Shown piece after piece: positions 39,359 through 46,776 of a stretch of 64,000 nt of DNA; position 1 is the stretch's first letter, and each line of letters opens with the position of its first letter. A program made the position numbers and the translations under genes. This DNA is from a virus: the IMG/VR virus record IMGVR_UViG_3300034418_007243, positions 45,875 through 109,874 of that record, one strand, 5' to 3'. The notes beneath the pieces were generated by a model. That model did no database searches and was not told the DNA's origin. It was given only the letters and a program-made list of their open reading frames with translations.

Positions 39359-39524
39359 CTTTGTTTTGTTTTAATAAACTTCTCATTCTACTGTTAACAT
39401 AATCTTCAGTTTCATCTCTTTCCAACCCTGCTTCCATCATTTCTTTATTACCTTGACCATGAATAAAAGCCTGTTTAATTTCCTTCTCTAACTCTTCTAT
39501 AGTTATTTTTATCTCTTCACTCAT
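39327..39524 (-). CDS. Small hypothetical protein
   Basis: 65 residues, acidic N-terminus (MSEEIKITIEELEKEI), then QAFIHGQGNKEMMEAGLERDETEDYVNSRM. No domain recognised. Preceded by the leader AAACCAAAACAAAG immediately before ATG. It overlaps the next gene by 32 bases. The structured element at 39542-39652 lies directly upstream in the transcript. Confidence 0.6.
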   Translation of the reverse strand: MSEEIKITIEELEKEIKQAFIHGQGNKEMMEAGLERDETEDYVNSRMRSLLKQNKDERRNSKYVD

Positions 39525-39541
39525 CTTTGTTTTGGTTTAAT

Positions 39542-39652
39542 GAGTATCTGGTAGGTAACAGATTTGAACTGTTTCGGGTTCAGGCTTTTTTCACCTTGAG
39601 TCGCACCACCCCTTTCTCCAATGTCTGTCAAGTCAAACCCTACCATCTACTC
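39542..39652 (-). ncRNA. Candidate structured RNA with a tRNA-like T-arm and closing stem
   Basis: A 142-base gap without a gene of useful length. The ends pair as 14 bases (39639-39652 with 39542-39555) except for two central bases. Read leftward, AACAG-TTCAAAT-CTGTT is a perfect T-arm with canonical loop, followed by ACCTACC-A that pairs six of seven with GGTAGGG at the 5' side. No canonical anticodon or D arm can be formed. Instead CTTGA pairs with TCAAG and GGGT with ACCC in a pseudoknot-like order. It could be a tRNA remnant, a tRNA mimic or a regulatory RNA. Structure is by eye only. Confidence 0.45.
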
Positions 39653-39666
39653 ATTTTTGTTTTGGT

Positions 39667-39891
39667 TTAATTCATTAATACTTCTACCCAACCTTTCTCA
39701 GAATGTTCTACTTCTGCATCAATACCTTGATTCTTTAATTTTGTAGCAAGTTTATGAGCAGCTCTCCACAATCCAGGTTCGGGCATCTCATCATGTTCAT
39801 CATCATAGCAGATAGTACCTCTGCACTCATAAAAATTGTCTTCTGAATTATACTCAAAAGTATATCCATCAATTGTTTCTTTCTTATTCAT
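39667..39891 (-). CDS. Small acidic hypothetical protein
   Basis: 74 residues: MNKKETIDGYTFEYNSEDNFYECRG... ending VEHSEKGWVEVLMN. Two cysteines, no zinc pattern. No family recognised. It is the first gene downstream of a strong terminator, preceded by an unusual motif at 39920-39938 and an AT-rich leader, so it probably starts a new transcript or is made by read-through. Its stop lies at the leader repeat that opens the structured RNA. Confidence 0.6.
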   Translation of the reverse strand: MNKKETIDGYTFEYNSEDNFYECRGTICYDDEHDEMPEPGLWRAAHKLATKLKNQGIDAEVEHSEKGWVEVLMN

Positions 39892-39919
39892 TTTTTTTTA
39901 TTTTAGTTATGATATTTAT

Positions 39920-39938
39920 TTATCTAGGCTTAGGGATA
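39920..39938 (-). promoter_or_regulatory. Intergenic motif copy 1 (TTATCTAGG...GGGATA)
   Basis: On the given strand TTATCTAGGCTTAGGGATA. A near-identical motif occurs at 59512-59531. Both lie between a strong hairpin and the start of a downstream run of small leftward genes. It could be a phage promoter, operator or RNA-processing site. No TAnnTTTG box is present in it. Confidence 0.4.
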
Positions 39939-39941
39939 GCT

Positions 39942-39976
39942 AAAAAGAAAGCAGAGTTGTTAAGACTCTGCTTTTT
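39942..39976 (-). terminator. Intrinsic terminator after the 507-residue gene
   Basis: AAAGCAGAGT (39948-39957) pairs perfectly with ACTCTGCTTT (39965-39974) around a seven-base loop. Read leftward the stem runs into a U-rich CUUUUUA. Confidence 0.85.
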
Positions 39977-39986
39977 GATTTAACTA

Positions 39987-41510
39987 TTAAGAATAAACTA
40001 TTGTATCTATGTATGAACTACTTAGTACAAGAGATTCCCCTGTTGATAATGTTATTATATAATGTTCATCATCTCTTTTAAATGTGAAATCAACATTAGA
40101 ATAACCATATAAACTTTCAAGCTCATCCTTAATTGCTTTTTGAATAGCAGGATCTAAATCTTGATTTTCTTCAATGGTTTCTTCTGTGCTTTCTATTAGA
40201 AATTCATTAACAGAATTTAATTCAGATGATTCTTCTTCTGTTTCATCTTCAGTATCATCTTGATATAAGTCAAAGTTTAATTGATTTGACTCATCTTGAT
40301 TAACTGTAGATTCTACATTTGATACTGGAGGATCTGGTAAAACAGGGGTAGGATCTGGTGTAATTTCTTCTCCTACTGTAAATTCATTTAACACAAGATA
40401 ATCTTCTCCTTCATAGGTTTGTATTTCAGCTACTTGATATATAATATCTTCTACTTCTACTAGACTACCTATTGCTAAATCACCGTAGTCTTCTGCAGTT
40501 ACCATTATAGAATTAACTTCTGATTTAACTTCTTCTGTTTCTTCTACAACATTATCTGCAGGAATAAATTGAAGATCTTCTTCATGTTCTTCTGTAACTT
40601 CTTCTTCAAAATCATTATCTATAGGAGATGTGTTATCATCATCAGCATCTTCAATAATATTTGTGTTATCCTCATCTACACTATCTATTACTTCATCATC
40701 ATCTTCTTCTATGTCAAAGTTTACTAAATCAAACTCATCCATAAAATATAATAGAACTGAGGTTTGTATATCTAACCAAAGTTTTGGATGTGTTGATTTC
40801 AATCCTATTAATATATGATTATAAGCTGTCCACAATGAATTCTTACCTGTACCATAATGATATCTTTGAGATTCATACTCTTTCATAATAGTAGTACATT
40901 GCTCACTTGTGATTAACTTATTTGTAAAATGTAAATCACCCATGAGATGTCCAAACTTTTTATTGACTAGTTTCTCAAATAAACCAGGATACACTGTAGT
41001 AGACGTAGGATCTGTTACAATAATGTAAGCTTCTTCAGATAAATACTTTTGCTTCATCTTGTTTTTAATATCAAGAAGTTCTTGAAAATAATCTTGAGCA
41101 TCAGCAACAATATTATCTATCTGATCTGTAGCTTCTTGTAATGCATTACCTGTATGCTTTCTTTGCCAAGCAGATGTTTTCTTTACCATAGATGCGCCAC
41201 TTGCATTTACATGCGCACCAACTGCACATCTAAATCTAGTTGATTTATCATAAGAGTTTGTCCATGTAAACATCATAGATAAATCAGGATCATTCAGATA
41301 CTCAATTCTATAAATACCTTGAGCTACTCTAGCATCTTGATTACATCTGTATTTTTCATCTAATACAACAAAGCCTGCCGCAGCTAGACTTTTTAATGTT
41401 GTATCAATAATATAACCATGAGAAATTACCGTATAGGTTTGTGTTGCTGGTGGTAAAGTAGCGTTTATTAAAACACTCTTATCCACAGCTACCTTTGTAC
41501 TTTTAGGCAT
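39987..41510 (-). CDS. DUF932-like phage protein with long acidic tail
   Basis: 507 residues. The N-terminal 270 residues form a globular region with FTWTNSYDKSTRFRCAVGAHVNASGASMV, resembling the DUF932 family of phage and plasmid proteins (NSYDGS...). From about 275 to 445 the chain is strongly acidic and low in complexity (DIEEDDDEVIDSVDEDN..., EETEEE...), probably disordered. A short globular C-terminus follows (FTFKRDDEHYIITLSTGESLVLS). Family members have no settled function. Acidic tails in phage replication proteins often bind partners, but that is inference. It lies 10 bases downstream of DNA polymerase and ends in a strong terminator. Confidence 0.55.
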   Translation of the reverse strand: MPKSTKVAVDKSVLINATLPPATQTYTVISHGYIIDTTLKSLAAAGFVVLDEKYRCNQDARVAQGIYRIEYLNDPDLSMMFTWTNSYDKSTRFRCAVGAHVNASGASMVKKTSAWQRKHTGNALQEATDQIDNIVADAQDYFQELLDIKNKMKQKYLSEEAYIIVTDPTSTTVYPGLFEKLVNKKFGHLMGDLHFTNKLITSEQCTTIMKEYESQRYHYGTGKNSLWTAYNHILIGLKSTHPKLWLDIQTSVLLYFMDEFDLVNFDIEEDDDEVIDSVDEDNTNIIEDADDDNTSPIDNDFEEEVTEEHEEDLQFIPADNVVEETEEVKSEVNSIMVTAEDYGDLAIGSLVEVEDIIYQVAEIQTYEGEDYLVLNEFTVGEEITPDPTPVLPDPPVSNVESTVNQDESNQLNFDLYQDDTEDETEEESSELNSVNEFLIESTEETIEENQDLDPAIQKAIKDELESLYGYSNVDFTFKRDDEHYIITLSTGESLVLSSSYIDTIVYS

Positions 41511-41520
41511 AACTTTAATT

Positions 41521-43506
41521 TTAAAATAAACTTATTTGATTAGTAAATAATTCAGGACTCATAGATTTTATTTCTTTGTTTATTTTATCTAAATAAAATC
41601 CATAATCAATATCATAATCAGACCATGATACATCTTGATACTTATTAAATATCTTTTGTAACCATTTGCCTGATACAACATTTATATCCCTGTCATCATT
41701 GACATTGTTTTTTATAATTTTTCCGCCTTTATTTGAGATATAAAACCTTAATGTTTTTTGTAAGTTTTCTGTGCTTACAGTTCCATCTTTTACATAACTA
41801 TATTTGAACTTCCAATTTCTTGTTACTTTAGTTTGACCACAAAAATCAAAAATGTTTTTATTTGTTTTGATATATTTTTTAGGATCAAGCCCGTGTACAA
41901 AATAATTGTATATAGCTTTTTGAATAATAGTAAAGCTTTTGTTTTTATGTAATGCTTTCTTCAGTTCAAATCTACCTTTGCATTTTGTTTTTGCATAGTA
42001 AAACTTACCCTCTTCTTTTTTAAATAAATACTCTGGATTCTTTGATTGCGTTTTGATAAATGTATCTCTATCAACTTCATTAAATGTAAATATACCAATG
42101 TAATTATTTACATCAGGAACAATAAGCTTTTGATACTGGTCATGTTCTAACTGCAGATTAGTTATCTCTTCCCATTCTTTGCATATCTCCATATATTGTG
42201 GAATAGCTTTTTTAGGAATCATAATTTCTACACCATCTGTATTAGTCATAATAGGTATAGCACCTAATATTCTTTCAGACAACATAGTAAATAACATCAT
42301 CAATGATAACTGACCATTAATAGTTATCTGCATTGTAAACTGAGGATCATACAAAAAAGATGCAGCATCATTACTTAAACCATATGTGGAATTAAGCATA
42401 ATCTTGTATACATAATTCTTAGGATTTGATTTAGGAATCTTTTTTCTTTCATCAAACATCCATTCATACAATTCACAAAACTTTTGTTTTGGTAAATGAG
42501 CTGGTGCAAATTTATTTCTAATAGCTAGATTAGGATAGAAACTTGTAACATCTGAAGACATAATAGTCATGTTATCATCTGGTACATATATCCCTTTCTT
42601 TACACCATGAACACCACCCAATCCAAAGTCTACATCAACACCTCTATACTTAACATGTTCTTTAAAACTGCCTTTTAAATTATTAGCATCTAGCACTAAA
42701 GTTTGAAACTTAAATAGTAACTGTTGAAATGCAGAAACATCAAACTTTAAATAAGGTAAAAGTATTTCACTTACTACAATTTGATTTCTATATGTTCTGC
42801 TATTTTTAATTTCATACTTGCTTATACCAGTTCTTTCTTCTAAGAAATGTAAAAATAATTCTTTAGCAATTCTAGGTTCAGATGCACTGTATAAAGGAAT
42901 GTTATATTCATTAGTCAAACTGCCTCTTAATGTTATCAAGTCTTTGCTATGATTCATAATAGCTTTAGTACTCTTCACATCATTAATACAATACTCAATA
43001 ATTTTATTTATTAGTTCTTTGCTATCTATATCAGTAGTGTGATGAAGCGGCATGTCTTGAACATTGAGCCAATCCATAGAACATTGAATCCATTTTAATG
43101 AACTTCTCTTAGCTGGATTATCCCAATGATTTAATTTGAATACATCAATCTGTTTAATTAAAAGCTGACGCTCACTCCATTCCTGAAATTCTTTTGCGTC
43201 TTGTCTATTAATACAATCTTGTGCTTTTATATATACAGCTTCTGCAACTTCAACACCAGACTTGTTAATAAGCCGTGATTTGTTTTTAAGAAGAAAGTTT
43301 GTTATCTGAGCATCAAAAGCTAAACCATTAAAAGATATATGCCATTCTTTATTCTTTTTATTCTTATCAAGAAAAACATATAAATCTTTTATATCATTAT
43401 GAAATTTAGAACAACAAAATATTTTTATCTCTTCAGTTTTATAATGTTCAAATACTCCTATGAAACAATTAGATAATGTTTCATAATCCATGACATAGTG
43501 ATTCAT
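41521..43506 (-). CDS. DNA polymerase, family B
   Basis: About 661 residues from the preferred ATG at 43506. Exonuclease motifs: YVMDYET (Exo I), ISFNGLAFDAQ (Exo II) and YCINDVKST (Exo III). Polymerase motifs: SSDVTSFYPN (motif A), KIMLNSTYG (motif B) and TNTDG (motif C, with Asn replacing the first Asp of the common DTD). It is short, as in phage family B enzymes. It would replicate the phage genome together with the primase, DnaB-type helicase and SSB encoded upstream. The frame could be extended to 43527 or 43557, but the latter lies inside the terminator hairpin of the previous gene, so the MNHYVMDYET start is preferred. Confidence 0.9.
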   Translation of the reverse strand: MNHYVMDYETLSNCFIGVFEHYKTEEIKIFCCSKFHNDIKDLYVFLDKNKKNKEWHISFNGLAFDAQITNFLLKNKSRLINKSGVEVAEAVYIKAQDCINRQDAKEFQEWSERQLLIKQIDVFKLNHWDNPAKRSSLKWIQCSMDWLNVQDMPLHHTTDIDSKELINKIIEYCINDVKSTKAIMNHSKDLITLRGSLTNEYNIPLYSASEPRIAKELFLHFLEERTGISKYEIKNSRTYRNQIVVSEILLPYLKFDVSAFQQLLFKFQTLVLDANNLKGSFKEHVKYRGVDVDFGLGGVHGVKKGIYVPDDNMTIMSSDVTSFYPNLAIRNKFAPAHLPKQKFCELYEWMFDERKKIPKSNPKNYVYKIMLNSTYGLSNDAASFLYDPQFTMQITINGQLSLMMLFTMLSERILGAIPIMTNTDGVEIMIPKKAIPQYMEICKEWEEITNLQLEHDQYQKLIVPDVNNYIGIFTFNEVDRDTFIKTQSKNPEYLFKKEEGKFYYAKTKCKGRFELKKALHKNKSFTIIQKAIYNYFVHGLDPKKYIKTNKNIFDFCGQTKVTRNWKFKYSYVKDGTVSTENLQKTLRFYISNKGGKIIKNNVNDDRDINVVSGKWLQKIFNKYQDVSWSDYDIDYGFYLDKINKEIKSMSPELFTNQISLF

Positions 43507-43538
43507 AATCTGAAATTTTGTAAGCATATAAAAATAAC

Positions 43539-43570
43539 AAAAAAAGGAAGAGAACAAAATATTCTCTTCC
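43539..43570 (-). terminator. Intrinsic terminator between the 148-residue gene and DNA polymerase
   Basis: GGAAGAGAA (43546-43554) and TTCTCTTCC (43562-43570) form a perfect nine-pair stem with a seven-base loop, followed leftward by seven U. Only about 33 bases separate the U-tract from the polymerase ATG at 43506. Confidence 0.85.
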
Positions 43571-43600
43571 CTATTTGTTTGGATTTATACTTATATGTTA

Positions 43601-44047
43601 CTACTTAATTATTATATCACTAGGAAGTATTAACTCTTCATTTGAAGATCCCATTTCTTTAGGTTCTTCTTTGTTAAGAAAATAACGGAAATCAAATTCT
43701 CCAGAATTCACAGCAAACATTTCAACAAACTTCTCTTGTTCTTTTTTGTCAATGATGTGATACTCTGAAAGTAAACCTACTAATACTCTTTCTTCTTTAT
43801 ACCAAACACCATTTTCTTTTTGCTTAGTAGATTTAACTTTGTTTCCATTACTGTCTAGTTTTGGAACATATTGAAATTGTTTTTTTTCTTTATTTCCAAT
43901 TACATATAGTAAAGAAAGTAAAGGATCATATACAACTTCATTGTAAGGACAATTGTCTAAAACAGGTATTAATTTAAATGTTTCTTTATTCTGCCATATA
44001 GCTTTAACAAGACACATATTTTTACCTATGTTATTATTATTTTTCAT
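43601..44047 (-). CDS. Hypothetical protein in the replication operon
   Basis: 148 residues. A mixed alpha/beta composition with YDPLLSLLYVIGNKEKKQFQYVPKLDSNGNKV, a single CLV near the start, and an acidic C-terminal region. No family recognised. It overlaps the upstream gene by 11 bases, and a strong terminator follows its stop. The position between the PD-(D/E)XK nuclease block and polymerase suggests a replication-associated role only by neighbourhood. Confidence 0.6.
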   Translation of the reverse strand: MKNNNNIGKNMCLVKAIWQNKETFKLIPVLDNCPYNEVVYDPLLSLLYVIGNKEKKQFQYVPKLDSNGNKVKSTKQKENGVWYKEERVLVGLLSEYHIIDKKEQEKFVEMFAVNSGEFDFRYFLNKEEPKEMGSSNEELILPSDIIIK

Positions 44048-44621
44048 CTGGTAATTTTGAATTAAACGTATGTAAATCTATCATTTTTATTGAAGACTGC
44101 AAAATTTCTTTTCTTAAATTAGGTTTTGAACAAAGTTGTCCTACCTCTTTTAAAAGTTCTTCTTTCACATTTAATAGTTTAGAATAAGTTTCATAATATT
44201 TTTCAGGGAACAAATAACTCTCTACATGTAATAAATGTCTTCTGTGAGATCTGAAAAAATATAATATTCTTTTCTTATATAATGAAGTTAGCATTGAATA
44301 TTTACCACTTCTAATTAATGCATAATCATTTGCATAATTAGAAAAATCAAATACATAAGCTAACTTATTATCTTCTAACTCAAACATGTCTTCAAAAAGA
44401 TAGTTATCTAGTAATGCAGCTCTTTCAAAAGATTTAAAATCTAAATCTTCTCTCTTATGATAAACTACAATAAATCTATTCTCTTCAAACTTAAACATGT
44501 CTTTCCAAGCCATATAAGTTTGAACAGGTACAGTACTTACACCTCTTCTAATTTTTAATAGAGGATATAAAAACAACCTGCTTTTTTGAATATAATCTGC
44601 ATGTAAGGAATTTAAAAGCAT
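44037..44621 (-). CDS. Hypothetical protein in the replication operon
   Basis: 194 residues, no cysteine pattern and no membrane segment. Contains FIVVYHKREDLDFKSFERAALLDNYLFEDMF and a Leu/Lys-rich helical second half. No recognised domain. It lies 11 bases downstream of the PD-(D/E)XK nuclease gene and overlaps the next gene, so it is co-expressed with the nuclease. Such tight linkage might indicate a nuclease partner, which is only inference. Confidence 0.6.
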   Translation of the reverse strand: MLLNSLHADYIQKSRLFLYPLLKIRRGVSTVPVQTYMAWKDMFKFEENRFIVVYHKREDLDFKSFERAALLDNYLFEDMFELEDNKLAYVFDFSNYANDYALIRSGKYSMLTSLYKKRILYFFRSHRRHLLHVESYLFPEKYYETYSKLLNVKEELLKEVGQLCSKPNLRKEILQSSIKMIDLHTFNSKLPDEK

Positions 44622-44632
44622 TCATTTTTATT

Positions 44633-45664
44633 TTATAGTTTAACATTAGATAAAGCAAATGCTTTAGGAAGCTTAAACTCTTTACTTTGAAAATGATACT
44701 CTGCATCTTCAAAAGTATTAAGCATCATAGCATCCCACTTTTTAAAAGTATCATCTGATACATTAAAAGAATATAGTTGATCATACTTATCAAATACTAT
44801 AAAATTAAAATTTATAATCCAACCTGCATTAACTACATCAGATAAAAAGTCTTTTACTAGTTTTTTGTAAATGCTGGCTTGTAACCAATAGTTCCAATAA
44901 TCTACAGACTCTTCAAACTTTTGTATAGACTTGCTGGTTGTTTTAAAATCATTTATTGTAACTACTTGATTTACTACATCAACAACAAGATTATCAATTA
45001 TACCTTTTAAACCAAAAGAATATTTATCATTTGGTAAACTCATTGACAATTCTAATTCATTATAGACTCCAATTTTTGTACCATCATGTTGTAAATCTAA
45101 ACCTATAAGATTTCTTGTTTTTTCATCTGCTTTTATGATCTCAGCTCTTCTTGAACATCTATCTAATATAGCAGCATCTATTATAGTTCTGTTTTCTTTT
45201 ATCTTAAGAAACTCAAAGTAATCTATACCTTTTACATCTGCTATTTTTTCAATTCTTTTAGAATCTTCTTTTAGTCTTTGATGTAAATTCTTTTCTTCAA
45301 GTTGTTTTAGAATGACAGATTCATAATCTCTTAATGATTTAGAAGGATCAGGATCTAATTCATATTCTTTAAAGACATTGTTAATAATTTCTATAGAACT
45401 TTCGCTTGGCAAAGATTGCGGAGCTACAATAAATTTGCTGTCAAAATCTAAACCATCAAGCACTAAGTAATGTATAACAATTCCCTCTAGTAAATACTTA
45501 GCAATTTTCTCCTCTTTATCTTTAAGAACATATTCTTTATAAAATCTTTGAGGAGATTCAAGCAGCTTATTTAAGCTGCTATAACTAAAATTAAATTCTT
45601 TGTTGAAGAATTCTGTCTCTAACATGTTTTTGTCAACTGTATTGACTGTATTTGTATTAATCAT
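44633..45664 (-). CDS. PD-(D/E)XK exonuclease (RecB/Cas4-like)
   Basis: 343 residues. The N-terminus FSYSSLNKLLESPQRFYKEYVL is the usual helix at the start of RecB-like nucleases (SxSxLxxLxxCPxxF). Then LEGIVIHYLVL contributes the conserved GxxxH. The active site is GIIDNLVV...TINDFKTT (D...DxK), followed by NYWLQASIYKK, the QxxxY motif. There is no four-cysteine iron-sulfur set as in AddB/Cas4. It probably acts in recombination, together with the Sak4-like ATPase encoded upstream in the same operon, or in degrading host DNA. Start chosen at MINTNTVNTV, 12 bases after the previous stop. Confidence 0.85.
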   Translation of the reverse strand: MINTNTVNTVDKNMLETEFFNKEFNFSYSSLNKLLESPQRFYKEYVLKDKEEKIAKYLLEGIVIHYLVLDGLDFDSKFIVAPQSLPSESSIEIINNVFKEYELDPDPSKSLRDYESVILKQLEEKNLHQRLKEDSKRIEKIADVKGIDYFEFLKIKENRTIIDAAILDRCSRRAEIIKADEKTRNLIGLDLQHDGTKIGVYNELELSMSLPNDKYSFGLKGIIDNLVVDVVNQVVTINDFKTTSKSIQKFEESVDYWNYWLQASIYKKLVKDFLSDVVNAGWIINFNFIVFDKYDQLYSFNVSDDTFKKWDAMMLNTFEDAEYHFQSKEFKLPKAFALSNVKL

Positions 45665-45676
45665 TTATATGTGGTT

Positions 45677-46738
45677 TTATGAATCAAATTCTTCTGCTTC
45701 AATTTTTAAACAAGGACCCGGTATATAATATTGTTTTATATTAGCATTATCAAAATTAATATAATCTACAGTACATAAAGTTGTTATTGCTTGTACATTA
45801 GCTCTAGTAAACTTCTTATTGTCTTTAAGAATATTTGTTAATGTCATAAGACTCATTGATTTTACTGACTCCTTATCTAAATTAAAATAACTTAATAAAC
45901 TTTTAAAATTTACATGGTTAAACTCTTTATATTTTATAAAAGATTTTCCATATTTTTTTAATATCATTAGTATATACATAAAACTTTTTTCATAATTACT
46001 ATTAGCAAGTAATTCCATAGTCATTATTATAGAAGCATCATCCTCACTAGCACACATTAATACTAGGTCTTGATACTTTTCTTTATCTATAATAATAGAA
46101 TCTTCATTAATATACTTTAGTAATTCATCTTGTTTATATACTAAACAATTATCAGAAAGACTTTTAATTTTAGAATTTATAGGCACAATAAACAATGTTC
46201 TAGAGCCTTGAGCATATCCTTGTTTAATAGCCCATGAACCATCACTTGTATAAAGTTGCAATCCTGTTTGGACATTGCCAGAAGGATCTTTGGGTGATCT
46301 ATAATAAAACTCACTTGCTATAGAACTTTTTATGTATACATGTGAAAAATCATTAGCATCAACAAGCATTTTAAATCTTGTTTCTTTTGGATGATTTATA
46401 TAACGTAACCAATGTTTAAAGTCATCAGATTTCATTTTATAAACATCACGTTTAAACAAGTGATCATTTGTTCTAGGTATTAAATCTGCTGGTGGAATAA
46501 ATGCTATTGTAGCTTTCTTAGGTAGAATAGTAAAATTAAATTTTTCTTTAGCTTTAAACCTTGGCACTGTTGTTCCAGGAAATAAATATATTGTTTCTTC
46601 TTCTAATTTATTTCTTTCTAACTCATTTTGAATATTACAATGATGTTCAAAGTCTTCAAATAAACCACCATGTTCAATTCTTATATCTAACTGATTATGA
46701 CTTATATAATCTATGTATAAATATTTAGTTAAATTCAT
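45677..46738 (-). CDS. Conserved-looking hypothetical protein of the replication block
   Basis: 353 residues, mixed composition. Contains PGTTVPRFKAKEKFNFTILPKKATIAFIPPADLIPRTND, and a C-terminal helical part ending CLKIEAEEFDS. No Walker, nuclease or zinc motif found. It begins 15 bases after a UUCG-capped terminator and lies 12 bases upstream of the nuclease gene. There is no space for a promoter, so it depends on read-through. I recall similar-sized unknowns in this place in crAss-like genomes, but cannot name a family. Confidence 0.6.
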   Translation of the reverse strand: MNLTKYLYIDYISHNQLDIRIEHGGLFEDFEHHCNIQNELERNKLEEETIYLFPGTTVPRFKAKEKFNFTILPKKATIAFIPPADLIPRTNDHLFKRDVYKMKSDDFKHWLRYINHPKETRFKMLVDANDFSHVYIKSSIASEFYYRSPKDPSGNVQTGLQLYTSDGSWAIKQGYAQGSRTLFIVPINSKIKSLSDNCLVYKQDELLKYINEDSIIIDKEKYQDLVLMCASEDDASIIMTMELLANSNYEKSFMYILMILKKYGKSFIKYKEFNHVNFKSLLSYFNLDKESVKSMSLMTLTNILKDNKKFTRANVQAITTLCTVDYINFDNANIKQYYIPGPCLKIEAEEFDS

Positions 46739-46753
46739 GTCTTTAAAATTTTT

Positions 46754-46775
46754 AAAAGACCCCGAAGGGCCTTTT
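46754..46775 (-). terminator. UUCG-tetraloop hairpin after the AAA ATPase gene
   Basis: Read leftward: AAAAGGCCC-UUCG-GGGUCUUUU, eight Watson-Crick pairs and one G-U around the hyperstable C(UUCG)G loop, ending in UUUU. It sits directly beside the stop codon of the AAA gene. Confidence 0.85.
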
Positions 46776-46776
46776 A

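Larger units (their letters stand above)
39169..39671 (-). repeat. Four copies of a translation-leader repeat, AAACCAAAACAAAGATG type
   Basis: Leftward strand copies end at ATG at 39171 (copy 39169-39186), 39358 (39356-39375), 39524 (39522-39541) and 39654 (39652-39671). The first three drive genes. The fourth leads only to a four-codon frame (MSRW, stop) at the edge of the structured RNA. The two longest copies agree over ATTAAACCAAAACAAA(A/G)ATGAGT. There is no Shine-Dalgarno sequence, as is usual in Bacteroidota; the A-rich leader probably serves ribosome access. Confidence 0.7.

Noticed and set aside
39549-39644. A functional tRNA gene on the leftward strand
   Set aside because: The T-arm and acceptor stem look right, but no 5-bp anticodon stem with a 7-base loop exists in any register from about position 20 to 70 of the element, and no D-arm with GG is formed. 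I report it as a tRNA-like structured RNA instead.
43507-43557. The longest polymerase frame, starting at 43557
   Set aside because: That start lies within the terminator hairpin of the previous gene, and the added residues (MFSSFFCYFYML...) are hydrophobic and unlike a polymerase start.
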